A DNA stretch of 64,000 bases from Nitrospirota bacterium (GCA_009773185.1 WPIF01000014.1:1-64000); one strand, 5' to 3'. Positions 8,213 through 17,096 are shown, numbered from the stretch's first letter. Notes: a model not told the origin generated them from the sequence alone. Made by a program: numbers and translations.

Positions 8213-9067
8213 ATGAATAAAAAATTGTTTGACAAATTAAATCATATGCCTGAAATCCCCGGTCATGGGAAAGACGCTCATAAGCAATGGCTTGAACAAA
8301 AAGAATTTTTGCAGTTTCTTATCAATACATCATCAGGAGAAGTTCCCCTCTATGTTTCGTATAAAGGAACTTTTATTTATTCTGTGTTCCTCCCGCAAAG
8401 CTGTTTGAAAGGCAGGTATATTGATGATTTAATGAAATGGGACTGCAGGCCTGACCGCTCATGGGAATATTGTTATTCTCCTGATAAACACAGGGCATTA
8501 AAAAATATTTCTGTTTTATCCCCCTTCGAATTTTCTGCATCAAAACTATTTAAAAAAGCGGAACCTATAACCATTTTAAGAAGTTTTGAAGGCATGGTAG
8601 GCCCAAAAAGTTATATGGTGGTTAATCAGCTGTTGTCTCATCCTAATGATTTGCACTTTGAAAAAGAAAGGAGTGCGTATTGCCGTTTGAATGAGGATGG
8701 AGATGTTGAAGAAATTATCAAAATACATCATCAACCAGACGGAATTTCAGTAACCATAGCGCAGGCCATTCTTGATAAACATTTATTTTTAACAAAATCG
8801 GTTTTATTACGGTTTTTTGACAGGGCCCTTTGTTGTGCTCAGGCAGGATTAAGCGAGAGCAGAAGACAGGAATCCAAGAAGCGTAATGACAGGAAAAATA
8901 AAATTTATGCCCGGCAAGCGATAGCCTTTAATGAAGATAATTTGCCGACAGCTGGCAAGCTGAGGGGTTTTCAAATTATCAACAACCGCCTGTCGCGCAG
9001 CGAGAGGTTAAAGATCTTCTCGCCTGCTCACCACACCAGCGAAAGCAATGACTTTACATCCGTCTGA
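8213..9067 (+). CDS. Hypothetical protein, family not recognised
   Basis: 284 residues and no signal peptide or membrane segment. The first ~200 residues look globular (VPLYVSYKGTFIYSVFLP; CRPDRSWEYCYSPDKH; SFEGMVGPKSYMVVNQLLSH). The last third is basic and helical (SESRRQESKKRNDRKNKIYA). A ribosome site is weak (GAGG immediately before the ATG). Third-position bias and uninterrupted length support a real gene. Its 3' end overlaps by 40 bp the convergent small gene at 9028-9234. I do not recognise a function. Confidence 0.7.
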   Translation: MNKKLFDKLNHMPEIPGHGKDAHKQWLEQKEFLQFLINTSSGEVPLYVSYKGTFIYSVFLPQSCLKGRYIDDLMKWDCRPDRSWEYCYSPDKHRALKNISVLSPFEFSASKLFKKAEPITILRSFEGMVGPKSYMVVNQLLSHPNDLHFEKERSAYCRLNEDGDVEEIIKIHHQPDGISVTIAQAILDKHLFLTKSVLLRFFDRALCCAQAGLSESRRQESKKRNDRKNKIYARQAIAFNEDNLPTAGKLRGFQIINNRLSRSERLKIFSPAHHTSESNDFTSV

Positions 9068-9234
9068 ATGCGGTTATATTTGCATTTGATGACCATGCAG
9101 ACATCTGAACGGTAGCAGACGCCGTTTTTCAGCACCACATGAATATTGATTCCTGTCTCTCCGCTATGCGGACAGGGCAGATGGAGCTTTCTTGTAGCCT
9201 CTGAATAACGTTTTTCAACAAAAGTATTTTTCAT
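9028..9234 (-). CDS. Small Cys-containing hypothetical protein
   Basis: 68 residues containing CPHSGETG, then CYRSDVCMVIKCKYNRI. Four Cys and one His are placed so that a small metal-binding fold is possible. No good ribosome site is visible upstream. Its 3' end overlaps the convergent gene at 8213-9067. It sits downstream of the formate dehydrogenase operon on the same strand but is separated from it by 77 bp. It may be real or a remnant; function unknown. Confidence 0.4.
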   Translation of the reverse strand: MKNTFVEKRYSEATRKLHLPCPHSGETGINIHVVLKNGVCYRSDVCMVIKCKYNRIQTDVKSLLSLVW

Positions 9235-9311
9235 TAATAATTAAAATCAGCCTTTGATTTTTTTAAACTTTGTTTCCCGCAATAATAACCCGGGAGAGCA
9301 TCAAAATGCCA

Positions 9312-10181
9312 TTAAGGATTATTATTAAAATTATATTTTTTAATCTCGTTGTATGAAAATACAGGGCCGTTTGTACAGATGTATTTCCCGTCAGCATAGC
9401 AGTGACCGCATTTACCGACACCGCACTTCATGTGCGCCTCCATAGTCGTGATGATATTGTCCGGAGGCATGCCCATTAATGAAAGGTCCCTCATAACGGA
9501 CTTTATCATAACATGAGGCCCGCATATATATGAATGCCCTGTTTTAAAGGAAATCTTTTGCCTGGTGAGATGTTCTGTCACAATCCCCGTGCAATATTCG
9601 CATTCCTCATTCTTCACATCAACAGTGACAATAGCGTCCATTCCCTCAGCCTTCCATTTAATTATTTCAGGGACAAACAACACCTCGGCAGGGTTTCTCG
9701 AACCATAGACCAAAGCTGTCTTGCCGAATTTTTTCTTTTGGTTCATAACAAAATTAATCAATGACCTTAAAGGAGCAATCCCTATGCCGCCTGCGACAAA
9801 AAGTATGTCCTTTCCATAAGCCTCCTCAGGAGGGAACCCGTTTCCGAGCGGCCCGCGAATGCCGATATAATCACCGGGCTTTAACTCGTGTATTGCAGAA
9901 GTGACAGCCCCGACCTTTCTTACGCAGAGTTCTATATCGTCATGGAGTTCGGATGTTGATGTAACCGAAATAGGAACTTCACCGGCGCCCCATACAGAAG
10001 CCATGAGAAACTGGCCCGGATTGTAAAAAAACCCTTTTGGCTTTTCAAGCCTGTAAAGTTTTGTGTCAGATGTAAGGTCAATAACATCAAGCACCCTTAC
10101 CTGCATCGGCAGATATATTTCTTTGTGATTTTTTGAGTTTTTAGTTTTAGTCATAACACGCCCATAAATATGGACAGGCAA
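9312..10181 (-). CDS. FAD/NAD(P)-binding oxidoreductase subunit, sulfhydrogenase-gamma/sulfite-reductase-B type
   Basis: 289 residues. The ferredoxin-reductase fold has an FAD-binding barrel (GQFLMASVWGAGEVPISV, CVRKVGAVTSAIHEL, GIRGPLGNGFP) and an NAD(P) domain (FVAGGIGIAPLRSLI ... YGSRNPAEVLF). It ends in a [2Fe-2S] cluster motif CGVGKCGHCYADGKYIC. This is the diaphorase-type gamma subunit seen with soluble hydrogenases and anaerobic sulfite reductase. In this operon it would move electrons between the formate dehydrogenase and NAD(P). The start is uncertain: the ATG at 10181 or the one at 10154. It is the third gene of the fdhF operon, separated from the second by repeat copy B. Confidence 0.88.
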   Translation of the reverse strand: MPVHIYGRVMTKTKNSKNHKEIYLPMQVRVLDVIDLTSDTKLYRLEKPKGFFYNPGQFLMASVWGAGEVPISVTSTSELHDDIELCVRKVGAVTSAIHELKPGDYIGIRGPLGNGFPPEEAYGKDILFVAGGIGIAPLRSLINFVMNQKKKFGKTALVYGSRNPAEVLFVPEIIKWKAEGMDAIVTVDVKNEECEYCTGIVTEHLTRQKISFKTGHSYICGPHVMIKSVMRDLSLMGMPPDNIITTMEAHMKCGVGKCGHCYADGKYICTNGPVFSYNEIKKYNFNNNP

Positions 10182-10318
10182 TAGTGGTTGAGCGGTTTAT
10201 TTTGCCGATAGTCCACCCCTCTATGTCCCCCCTTACCAAGGGGGGAATTTAAGGGGGGTAGAGGCAAAATCCTCTTCGCCTCGGCGAAAGCGAAAATATT
10301 ATATCCTGCCGCTATATA
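10180..10318 (+). repeat. Dispersed ~140-bp palindromic element, copy B
   Basis: This copy matches the reverse complement of 7186-7325. It has TTGCCGATAGTCC, the palindrome CCCCCCTTACCAAGGGGGG at 10227-10245, and an AGGCAAAAT block. It sits inside the formate dehydrogenase operon, between the Fe-S subunit and the flavoprotein subunit. Its strong hairpin could attenuate or stabilise the transcript there. Confidence 0.75.
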
Positions 10319-10324
10319 CATTGT

Positions 10325-11338
10325 TTAATCCAGTTTATTCGCAATTGTTGCCATATCAATCCTGCCGGGACAGGTTATTGTGCACCTGCCGCACCCTACG
10401 CAGCCGAATTTGCCGAACTGTTCAGGATAATACAGAAGTTTATGAAAATACCATCTTTTAGTCCGCATAATCTTTTTTTCAGCAGGCAGGACATTTCCAG
10501 CCATCTTCGTAAACCCCTTGAACATGCACGTGTCCCATAAACGCATTCTCACGCCCTTGTCCGGTGTCTCCTTCCAGTCAATAACATTGAAACAGGTGCA
10601 TAAAGGACACTCATAAACACAGCCTCCGCATTCAAAACACCTGAGAGCAACAGATTCCCAGAAAGAATCATCAACCTTTCCTGCTAATATCTTCTGTCTG
10701 ACATTTTCCAGTGTTATCCTCTTTTCGAATTTCGACTGGGAACTCAGGTTCGCCTCATACTGGTCGTCATAGTCTGACTTCCCGGGACTCTGAAACAGAT
10801 GCCTGAAACGTTTTACCGGCGCATGCCCTTCCTTTGAACCCACCTGCACAAGATACCTGTCTCCAAGGTCAGTCAGCTGTATGTCAAAACCTGATTTGAG
10901 ATACGGCCCGGTGCCAAGCCCTATGCAAAAACACGTCGGGTCAGGATTATTGCATGCAATAGATATAAAAATTGTATTTTTTCTTCTGCTTACGTAGAAA
11001 CCGTCTTCAAACAACCCTCCATAGAATCTGTCCATCAAAGCTACAGCTGACATATCGCAGGACCTTACCCCGAAAATAACCCTTTTCCTGCTGTTGTTTA
11101 AGGCATCAACACCCTTACCGGAGAATTTAAACATCTCCTCTTTTTGCGGAAAGATAAATTCTTTAGGAGAAGGAATATTTGCGGGGCAATCAAGTTCAAT
11201 CTCATGAATGCCTGTAACAGAACTCAGGATTATGTCGCCGTCTACAGACCTCAGGGGAGCTATCAGGTCGGATTCCTTCCGGAGCTGCCTCAGCCAGTAT
11301 GAAAGATGCGCCTTGTTTAATACAAAATCACCCTTCAT
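10325..11338 (-). CDS. Iron-sulfur electron-transfer subunit, HydB/anaerobic sulfite reductase A type
   Basis: 337 residues. The N-terminal part (to ~220) is the family's own domain, including the motif FGVRSCDMSAVALMDRFYGG and a Cys pair in DPTCFC. Two ferredoxin-like [4Fe-4S] motifs follow, CFECGGCVYECPLCTCF (around 235-250) and CVGCGRCTITCPGRID (around 310-325). In sulfhydrogenases and sulfite reductase this subunit passes electrons between the flavoprotein and the catalytic subunit. It overlaps fdhF by 11 bp, so the two are co-translated. Confidence 0.9.
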   Translation of the reverse strand: MKGDFVLNKAHLSYWLRQLRKESDLIAPLRSVDGDIILSSVTGIHEIELDCPANIPSPKEFIFPQKEEMFKFSGKGVDALNNSRKRVIFGVRSCDMSAVALMDRFYGGLFEDGFYVSRRKNTIFISIACNNPDPTCFCIGLGTGPYLKSGFDIQLTDLGDRYLVQVGSKEGHAPVKRFRHLFQSPGKSDYDDQYEANLSSQSKFEKRITLENVRQKILAGKVDDSFWESVALRCFECGGCVYECPLCTCFNVIDWKETPDKGVRMRLWDTCMFKGFTKMAGNVLPAEKKIMRTKRWYFHKLLYYPEQFGKFGCVGCGRCTITCPGRIDMATIANKLD

Positions 11339-13457
11339 GTTCGGCCTCGGACTCTTCGTAAAGGTCTAACAGGATTTTAATATCATTTTTTTTGTCATAA
11401 GGGACCGCCTGCCTCGCACCCGGCTTCGGGACCAAAGGAACAATCTTCACTGCGCATACCTTGAATTCAGGAATCTTTGCTACAGGGTCCACCGCGGTAT
11501 TCGTTATTAAGTTAACGGCTGCGTCGCGGAAATGAAATGGTATGAAGACAATGCCTTCAGGTGTTTTATCTGTAACCAGTGCATTAACGACTATCTCTCC
11601 TCGGCGTGATAAAACCCTCACTTTGCTATGGTTTTTAATTCCAAGTTTCCCTGCGTCTTTATGATTTATCTCAACAAAGCACTCGGGCTCCTCTCTTTTA
11701 AGAGTAGAAGTCCTTCCGCACATAGTTGCAGTATGATAACGGAAATAAATCCTGCCTGTTGTAAGGATAAGCGGATATTCATCATCCGCTGGCTCCGCAG
11801 GAGGAACAAAATCTATCGGGTTAAAGGTTCCAAGCCCTTTGGTAAATTTTTTCCTGTGAAGAAACGGCGTACCGTTGTGGTTTATATCCGGACACGGCCA
11901 CTGAAGCCCGAAATCATCCAGCCTGTGATGGAGTATCCCTCCATAAGCAGGCGTCAGGAGGGCTGCTTCCTCCATTATTTCATGAGTTGCCCTGTAACCC
12001 ATGTCGTACCCCATTTTTTCGGAAATCTCACCTATAATCTTCCAGTCCGGCATAGCGCCGTACATCGGACGAATAGCCTTTCTGAGTTTCTGCACCCTTC
12101 TTTCTGTATTTGTAAAAGTCCCGTCTTTTTCCGCAAAGCTGACAGCAGGAAGCACAACATCCGCAAACTGAGCAGTATCAGACATGAATATGTCCTGCAC
12201 AACGAGGAAATCAAGTTTTTTAAGGGCCTCTTTTACATGAACTGCTCCGGGGTCTGAAATAACCGGATTTTCCCCCATTATATACATTGCCTTTATTTTT
12301 CCATCAAGAACCGAGTCAAACATCCCGGTAAGGGTCAGGCCGGGTTTGGCAGGAAGTTTTTTCCCCCATGCTTTTTCAAATTTTCTTCTTGCCCTGGCAT
12401 CAGATACCTTCTGATATCCTGAATATACCTCAGGCAATGCGCCCATATCACATGCGCCCTGCACATTATTCTGCCCGCGCAAAGGATTCAGCCCGGTCAT
12501 GGGCTGGCCTATGTGGGCCGTAAGCATTACCAGGTTGGCGCATGAGCGCACATTATCAACACCCGTGACATGCTGCGTGATACCCATGGAATAAAAGAGC
12601 ATTGACCTTTTTTCTGTTGCATAAATCCTTGCAACTCTTCTTATCTCACTGGCAGGAACACCTGTTATCTTTTCCGCAACTTCAGGCGGATACCCCATCA
12701 CTATTTTTTCAAACTCATCAAAATTTTCAGTCCTTCTCTTTACAAAACTAATATCAACAAGGCCTTCATTGATGATTACGTTCATGATGCCGTTGAGCAA
12801 TGCCACATCAGTGCCGCTTTTTTGTCTCAGGTGTATCCTGGCAAACTTTGCAATCTGTGTCTGCCTCGGGTCAGCAACAATAAGTGTCGCTCCCTTATCA
12901 ACAGCGTCGAGCATGTGCATGCCTATCATGGGATGCTGCTCTGTGGTATTGGACCCTATAACAAACAGCGCCTTTGCGTTATCTATCTCTTCTATTGAAT
13001 TTGTCATAGCCCCGGAACCGAATGCTGAGGCCAGACCGGCCACAGTGGTGCTGTGTCAGAGGCGTGCGCAGTGGTCTATGTTATTAGTGCCGATAACAGC
13101 CCTTGCGAATTTCATGAGCACAAAATTCTCTTCATTTGTGCACTTGGCGGAACTGAGCAATGCTATTGAATCAGGGCCGTATTTTTCTTTAATTCCTGCA
13201 AGCCTTCCTGCTATTAAATTTATGGCCTCATCCCATGGTGTTTTCCTGAAGACACCGTTCTCTTTTACCAGCGGATATCTGAGCCTTTCGGGATGCTGTA
13301 TAAATTCAAAACAATTCCACCCTTTAACACAAAGAGAGCCTTTATTGACAGGGTGATGCTTCATAGGGGAGACACCGGCTATGCTGTTTTCTTCAACGTG
13401 CAGATAAAGGCCGCAGCCGCAGCCGCAATAAGGACAGATAGTAGAAATTTTCTCCAC
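11328..13457 (-). CDS. fdhF: Selenocysteine-containing molybdenum/tungsten formate dehydrogenase, catalytic subunit
   Basis: The gene reads as one 709-residue protein if the in-frame TGA at 13058-13056 is decoded as selenocysteine (residue 134). The two halves join as NIDHCARL-U-HSTTVAGLA, aligning with the E. coli FdhF active site. The N-terminus has the [4Fe-4S] motif CPYCGCGCGL with a fourth Cys in GSLCVKGW. The C-terminal domain has the molybdopterin pattern TTGRIYFRYHTATMCGRT. The length matches E. coli FdhF (715). It oxidises formate to CO2 at a bis-MGD metal centre. The start is GTG at 13457; a stop lies just upstream in frame. It heads a three-gene operon with an Fe-S and a flavin subunit. 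The sel genes are not in this window. Confidence 0.95.
13020..13058 (-). promoter_or_regulatory. bSECIS element of fdhF
   Basis: Immediately after the TGA codon the mRNA can form a stem with GGCC / GGCC arms closing a GGUCU apical loop. The GGU sits at nucleotides 22-24 counting from the U of UGA, the same position as in the E. coli fdhF SECIS, where it binds SelB. Confidence 0.85.
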
Positions 13458-13537
13458 ATAATCATTTTAACATAAAAGCAGGCTGCTTATAGCCTTCCCG
13501 CGCTTCTCACTACATGCTTATAGCCTTTGAACTTTTT

Positions 13538-13599
13538 GCTTCCGGACTATTCCACACTTTTGCCCTAAGACTTCAAAATCAATGACCCAGTCCGGAAGC
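13538..13599. repeat. Inverted repeat between fdhF and the ATPase gene
   Basis: GCTTCCGGACT at 13538-13548 is the exact complement of AGTCCGGAAGC at 13589-13599, with a 40-nt loop. It lies between the divergent fdhF and DUF4143 genes. It could be a folded leader, a regulatory site or a repeat remnant. Confidence 0.55.
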
Positions 13600-13614
13600 C
13601 TTGACCTTCATATG

Positions 13615-13662
13615 AGTTTTAAGTATAATTAAAACTATTAGAGAATGATAGTGGAGTTTTAA
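13615..13662 (+). promoter_or_regulatory. Operator-like AGTTTTAA sites before the DUF4143 gene
   Basis: AGTTTTAA (13615-13622) and TTAAAACT (13629-13636) form a palindrome with a 6-nt spacer. A third half-site AGTTTTAA lies at 13655-13662, directly before the ATG at 13665. The spacing suggests a repressor site; the regulator is unknown. Confidence 0.4.
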
Positions 13663-13664
13663 CT

Positions 13665-14873
13665 ATGATTAAAAAGTATATTAAGCGGACACATTATCTT
13701 GAGCGGATTCGGCCCTTCATGAATAAGGACGTAATAAAAGTTCTTGTGGGTCAGAGGAGGGTAGGAAAAAGTTATCTGCTGCTTCAAATCATGGACGAGT
13801 TGGTCCGGCAGGGTGTTGATAAAAACAATATCCTCTATATCAACAAGGAACTGCATGAGTTTGATGCCGTCAGAGATTACCGCGACCTGCTGCATTATAT
13901 AAAGCAATCAACCAAGGGAAGGAAAAAAACAGCCCTTTTTATAGATGAAATTCAAGGCATTGCTCAATTTGAGAAAGCCCTGAGAGACCTTCAGGCAACA
14001 GGGGGATATGATATTTACTGCACTGGCAGCAATGCAAATCTCCTCTCAGGTGAACTGGCAACCTATTTGTCCGGCAGATATGTGGAGATTGAGGTTTATA
14101 GCCTATCATACCCGGAGTTCCTTATTTTCCACAAACTTGAAAATAACGAAGACTCCCTTCTGAAATATATCAAATACGGGGGACTTCCGTATCTGATCAA
14201 TCTGGAACTGAGCGAAGCAGTTGTATATGACTATCTGAAGAGCATAAGCAATACAATACTTTTTAAGGATGTGGTTGCAAGATACAGCATCAGGAATGTG
14301 GCGTTTCTTGAGAGGCTCGTAGAATATGTGGCGGATAATGTAGGGAGTCTGGTGTCTGCAAAAAAGATCAGCGATTTTCTGAAATCCCAGAAGACAAAAA
14401 TTTCGCCCAATATAGTTCTCAATTACCTCTCATTTCTGTCTGACGCGTTTCTCATCTTTAAAGTTCGCCGCTCTGAAATAGGAGGCAAAAGGCTCTTTGA
14501 GATCAACGACAAATACTATTTTCAGGACTGCGGGCTGAGACATGCCCTTGTCGGTTATCGCCTGTCCGACATCAATAAGGTGCTTGAGAACATAGTCTAT
14601 ATGCATCTGAGGGCATCCGGCTACACTGTTACCGTAGGCCAGATGGGAGCAAGGGAAGTAGATTTTGTCGGCGAGAAAAAGGGAGAGAGGCTTTATGTGC
14701 AGGTAGCGTATCTTATTCCCGACAAGAAGACCTGGGAGAGGGAATTCGGGAATCTGCTGAGGATAGCGGACAATTACCCAAAATTCGTTGTCTCGATGGA
14801 CAGGATGATAGAAGGCGGCGAAAAAGGCATAAGGCATATGCATTTTACACAGTTTATTAAAACACTGCTGTAG
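13665..14873 (+). CDS. AAA-family ATPase with C-terminal DUF4143 domain
   Basis: 402 residues. The Walker A motif is VGQRRVGKS (around residues 28-36) and the Walker B is ALFIDEIQ (around 89-96), followed by a sensor CTGSNANLLSGELATYLSGR. The C-terminal DUF4143 part has EVDFVGEKKGERLYVQVAY, the nuclease-like E-D-x(n)-Q-V arrangement of this family. Such ATPases are common, often horizontally moved genes of unsettled function, sometimes found near toxin-antitoxin or defence genes. It is divergent from fdhF and monocistronic, adjacent to the candidate defence cluster but on the opposite strand. Confidence 0.9.
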   Translation: MIKKYIKRTHYLERIRPFMNKDVIKVLVGQRRVGKSYLLLQIMDELVRQGVDKNNILYINKELHEFDAVRDYRDLLHYIKQSTKGRKKTALFIDEIQGIAQFEKALRDLQATGGYDIYCTGSNANLLSGELATYLSGRYVEIEVYSLSYPEFLIFHKLENNEDSLLKYIKYGGLPYLINLELSEAVVYDYLKSISNTILFKDVVARYSIRNVAFLERLVEYVADNVGSLVSAKKISDFLKSQKTKISPNIVLNYLSFLSDAFLIFKVRRSEIGGKRLFEINDKYYFQDCGLRHALVGYRLSDINKVLENIVYMHLRASGYTVTVGQMGAREVDFVGEKKGERLYVQVAYLIPDKKTWEREFGNLLRIADNYPKFVVSMDRMIEGGEKGIRHMHFTQFIKTLL

Positions 14874-14878
14874 CGCAA

Positions 14879-14920
14879 AGTCGCCTCCGCGTTCAGGCGG
14901 GTTCGCCGCCTCAGGCGACT
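14879..14920. repeat. Nested palindrome, possible bidirectional terminator
   Basis: Outer arms AGTCGCCT / AGGCGACT and inner arms AGGCGG / CCGCCT nest into a strong hairpin between two converging genes (the ATPase and the dCTP deaminase-like gene). No U-run follows on either strand, so it may be a REP-type repeat rather than a classical terminator. Confidence 0.5.
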
Positions 14921-14969
14921 CGCCGAGGAGAGCGTGGCGACCAGACTTGCGGACTATGAGACTAATAAA

Positions 14970-14991
14970 TCAAAATTAAAGACCTGACCCC
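14970..14991 (-). repeat. Mobile-element-like end, left copy
   Basis: The minus strand reads GGGGTCAGGTCTTTAATTTT, related to the plus-strand copy at 18036-18057 and nearly identical to 54751-54771. The last codons and the stop of the dCTP deaminase-like gene lie within it. The left and right copies point outward around the four-gene cluster. Confidence 0.6.
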
Positions 14992-15713
14992 GAAGACTTG
15001 AACCTCAGCCGCCGGTTCTCAATCTCCATCTCTTTGAGTTTCAAGTTTTCGAGATTAGTTTTTCCCTTATCACGAGAGTCTCGCAGAATATCTATCTCCA
15101 TATCATTCCAATATATAGGCTTACTAACTCTGAGATTTCCTGAATATTTAGCACCGAATTTAATCTCGTATGACTTTAAGGGTTCGTTAAGAGTGTAAAA
15201 AACGAGCTGTGCAATTCTTATTCCAGGGTACAACTTAATTGGAACATCTCCCGCGTTAAGCAACTCAAACGTTATAGTCCCGGCCGATCCGGGATGTATT
15301 AACCCCGCAGTTAAATGTACAAGAGTGCCCATTCTAGCCCAAGTGCTCCTACCTTCAAGATGACCGACTAAATCATTAGGTATTTTGATATATTCAAGAG
15401 TCGATCCTAGGGCAAATTCTCTAGGGTGAAGGATAAAAGGTTTCAAAGGAGATAGGCGTTTTATTAGGCGAAATTTAATCTCTTGTTCTTCAATTTTAGC
15501 ATCTAAAGGGTCTATATGAGTATAGTTTGGTCTTTCAGTAACAATAAACTCTGTCCCTAATCTCAAATCTAGGCTATTTGAACCAAGCTGGTCTTTAAGA
15601 CTTATCAAAGGGGTAATAATAATCTTTTTATCCCAAACATTATGCATTAATCTTTGCATGATTTCATTATCATTTAGTCTGCCACTGCTTAGCTTGTTCT
15701 TTTGCATAATCAC
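14976..15713 (-). CDS. dCTP deaminase/dUTPase-fold protein, possible defence effector
   Basis: 245 residues. The core (around 90-180) has PREFALGSTLEYIKIP, the nucleotide-binding GRSTWARMG, then HLTAGLIHPGSAG and ITFELLNAGDVPI, whose Glu matches the catalytic Glu of dCTP deaminases. Active-site residues therefore look intact. Housekeeping Dcd is about 190 residues; this protein has an extra N-terminal stretch and a charged, probably coiled C-terminus (LENLKLKEMEIENRRLRF). The last four residues and stop are encoded by the flanking repeat, so the 3' end may have been cut. It overlaps the upstream metallopeptidase-like gene by 4 bp (ATGA). dCTP-depleting deaminases are known phage-defence effectors; a defence role here is inferred. 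Confidence 0.85.
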   Translation of the reverse strand: MIMQKNKLSSGRLNDNEIMQRLMHNVWDKKIIITPLISLKDQLGSNSLDLRLGTEFIVTERPNYTHIDPLDAKIEEQEIKFRLIKRLSPLKPFILHPREFALGSTLEYIKIPNDLVGHLEGRSTWARMGTLVHLTAGLIHPGSAGTITFELLNAGDVPIKLYPGIRIAQLVFYTLNEPLKSYEIKFGAKYSGNLRVSKPIYWNDMEIDILRDSRDKGKTNLENLKLKEMEIENRRLRFKSSGSGL

Positions 15714-17083
15714 TTTTGACTATAGAATGAATGAATTACACTTATTTCCAATGATTTAAGTAAGATATCATCCAAGGTCTTCAAATAGGATTCATATTGC
15801 TTCACAAATTCTTTTGAAAATAAAGTTAGATGACGGTGTCCCATTTTTATATTTGAAATATGATATACACATCCAGCATTAATTATTTCACCAACTGTAC
15901 AAGGCTCCTCGTTTAATAAATCAAAGTAATGGTTCATGTTATCGTTTGTTATTTGTATCTTTTCTTCTTTATTTTTTTGTTTGCTTTTGTTCATAGAACT
16001 TATTAAAATTTCATGGTTAAGTTTATCCTTAACCAATAATAAACTATTATTATAATTATTTATGCTAATCGGACTAATTGGTATTTCATCCTGACATTTG
16101 TATATTTCTTGCGAAATTTTATATGCCATGTCATCCGAAGGAAAATGCTCTGGCCAATCTTCCTTAAAAAATAGCTTTCTGTCGGCTGCATCAAGTTGCT
16201 TTCGCCCATTAAACAGATCAACCATATAATTGAGAGGTTCAAAAAGAGGTTTTGTATAGTCCATGCCCATATCTTTTAGTTTTTCTAATAAGAAGAAGAC
16301 TCTAAAAGTCGGCGAAGGATGAATTTCACTTGGTTCATTAAGATTATTATTTATGAAAACTGAGGCAAACGATATCAAGGCATAAAGGTATGCAGGTCCA
16401 AGGAATTTTAAAGCGATCAGATCAGCACTAATTTCTCTTGCCCAATTATATAAAACTTCTTTCTGTTTTACAGATAGACTTTTTTGTGAACTTTCGCTCA
16501 AAGATTTATATGATTTATCGGTGATATTATATTCATCTGATATTGTGTGACCAATTTCATGAATAAGCATGGGCCACATAAGTGGATTGTTTTTTTCTAT
16601 TTTAGGTAAAATCCAAACTATAGAACGAGTTTTTTCTGGAACTCCCTTCATGTCTTCATGTACTTTATGGCACCAAAAGTTATACTCTTCAGTAAAAAAA
16701 ATGTTTCCATACTGACAATGCGTTTTCTCAGATATTTTTTTTTCTAATAGTTCTGACAGGAAAATATAACACTCTTTACTCGCCCATGGAGTATAAACCC
16801 AGCGTAAACTTTCATGATCAACCTTAAAATCCTGACATAAAGTCAGCAACCGTGTAAAAGCATTTAGAGTGTCCCATTCTTCGAGTTCGTCAGATTTTTC
16901 GAGAAAAGGAATTATACGCTTTGAAATTCCATCCTTATAAGTCTCAACAATAGAAGAGAAGGCAGATATTATGTTCATATTTTTAATATCTGCCTCTTTT
17001 CTTATTTCTTCAAGGTAGCTATCTAATCTTATAACTTTTTCAAGAAGAACATATGTAGCAAACTTCAAGAATTCTTTTTTCAA
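15710..17083 (-). CDS. HExxH zinc metallopeptidase-like protein
   Basis: 457 residues, no signal peptide. A gluzincin signature is present: HEIGH at residues 175-179 and, about 38 residues on, EISAD (E217, D221), which would give the third zinc ligand. A transmembrane-like or buried stretch ALKFLGPAYLYALISFASVF follows. The C-terminal ~150 residues have no recognised motif. The predicted location is cytoplasmic, so it may cut an intracellular protein. It is coupled to the dCTP deaminase-like gene by a 4-bp overlap and follows the small gene at 17097 by 13 bp. I do not recognise the full-length family. Confidence 0.75.
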   Translation of the reverse strand: MKKEFLKFATYVLLEKVIRLDSYLEEIRKEADIKNMNIISAFSSIVETYKDGISKRIIPFLEKSDELEEWDTLNAFTRLLTLCQDFKVDHESLRWVYTPWASKECYIFLSELLEKKISEKTHCQYGNIFFTEEYNFWCHKVHEDMKGVPEKTRSIVWILPKIEKNNPLMWPMLIHEIGHTISDEYNITDKSYKSLSESSQKSLSVKQKEVLYNWAREISADLIALKFLGPAYLYALISFASVFINNNLNEPSEIHPSPTFRVFFLLEKLKDMGMDYTKPLFEPLNYMVDLFNGRKQLDAADRKLFFKEDWPEHFPSDDMAYKISQEIYKCQDEIPISPISINNYNNSLLLVKDKLNHEILISSMNKSKQKNKEEKIQITNDNMNHYFDLLNEEPCTVGEIINAGCVYHISNIKMGHRHLTLFSKEFVKQYESYLKTLDDILLKSLEISVIHSFYSQK

Positions 17084-17096
17084 TGATTTGCTTTTC

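Noticed and set aside
11628-12257. 209-residue plus-strand open frame
   Set aside because: It is antisense to fdhF, which has strong motifs throughout; no ribosome site.
13056-13058. Stop codon splitting fdhF into two genes or a pseudogene
   Set aside because: Position, flanking residues and the SECIS hairpin all match selenocysteine insertion.
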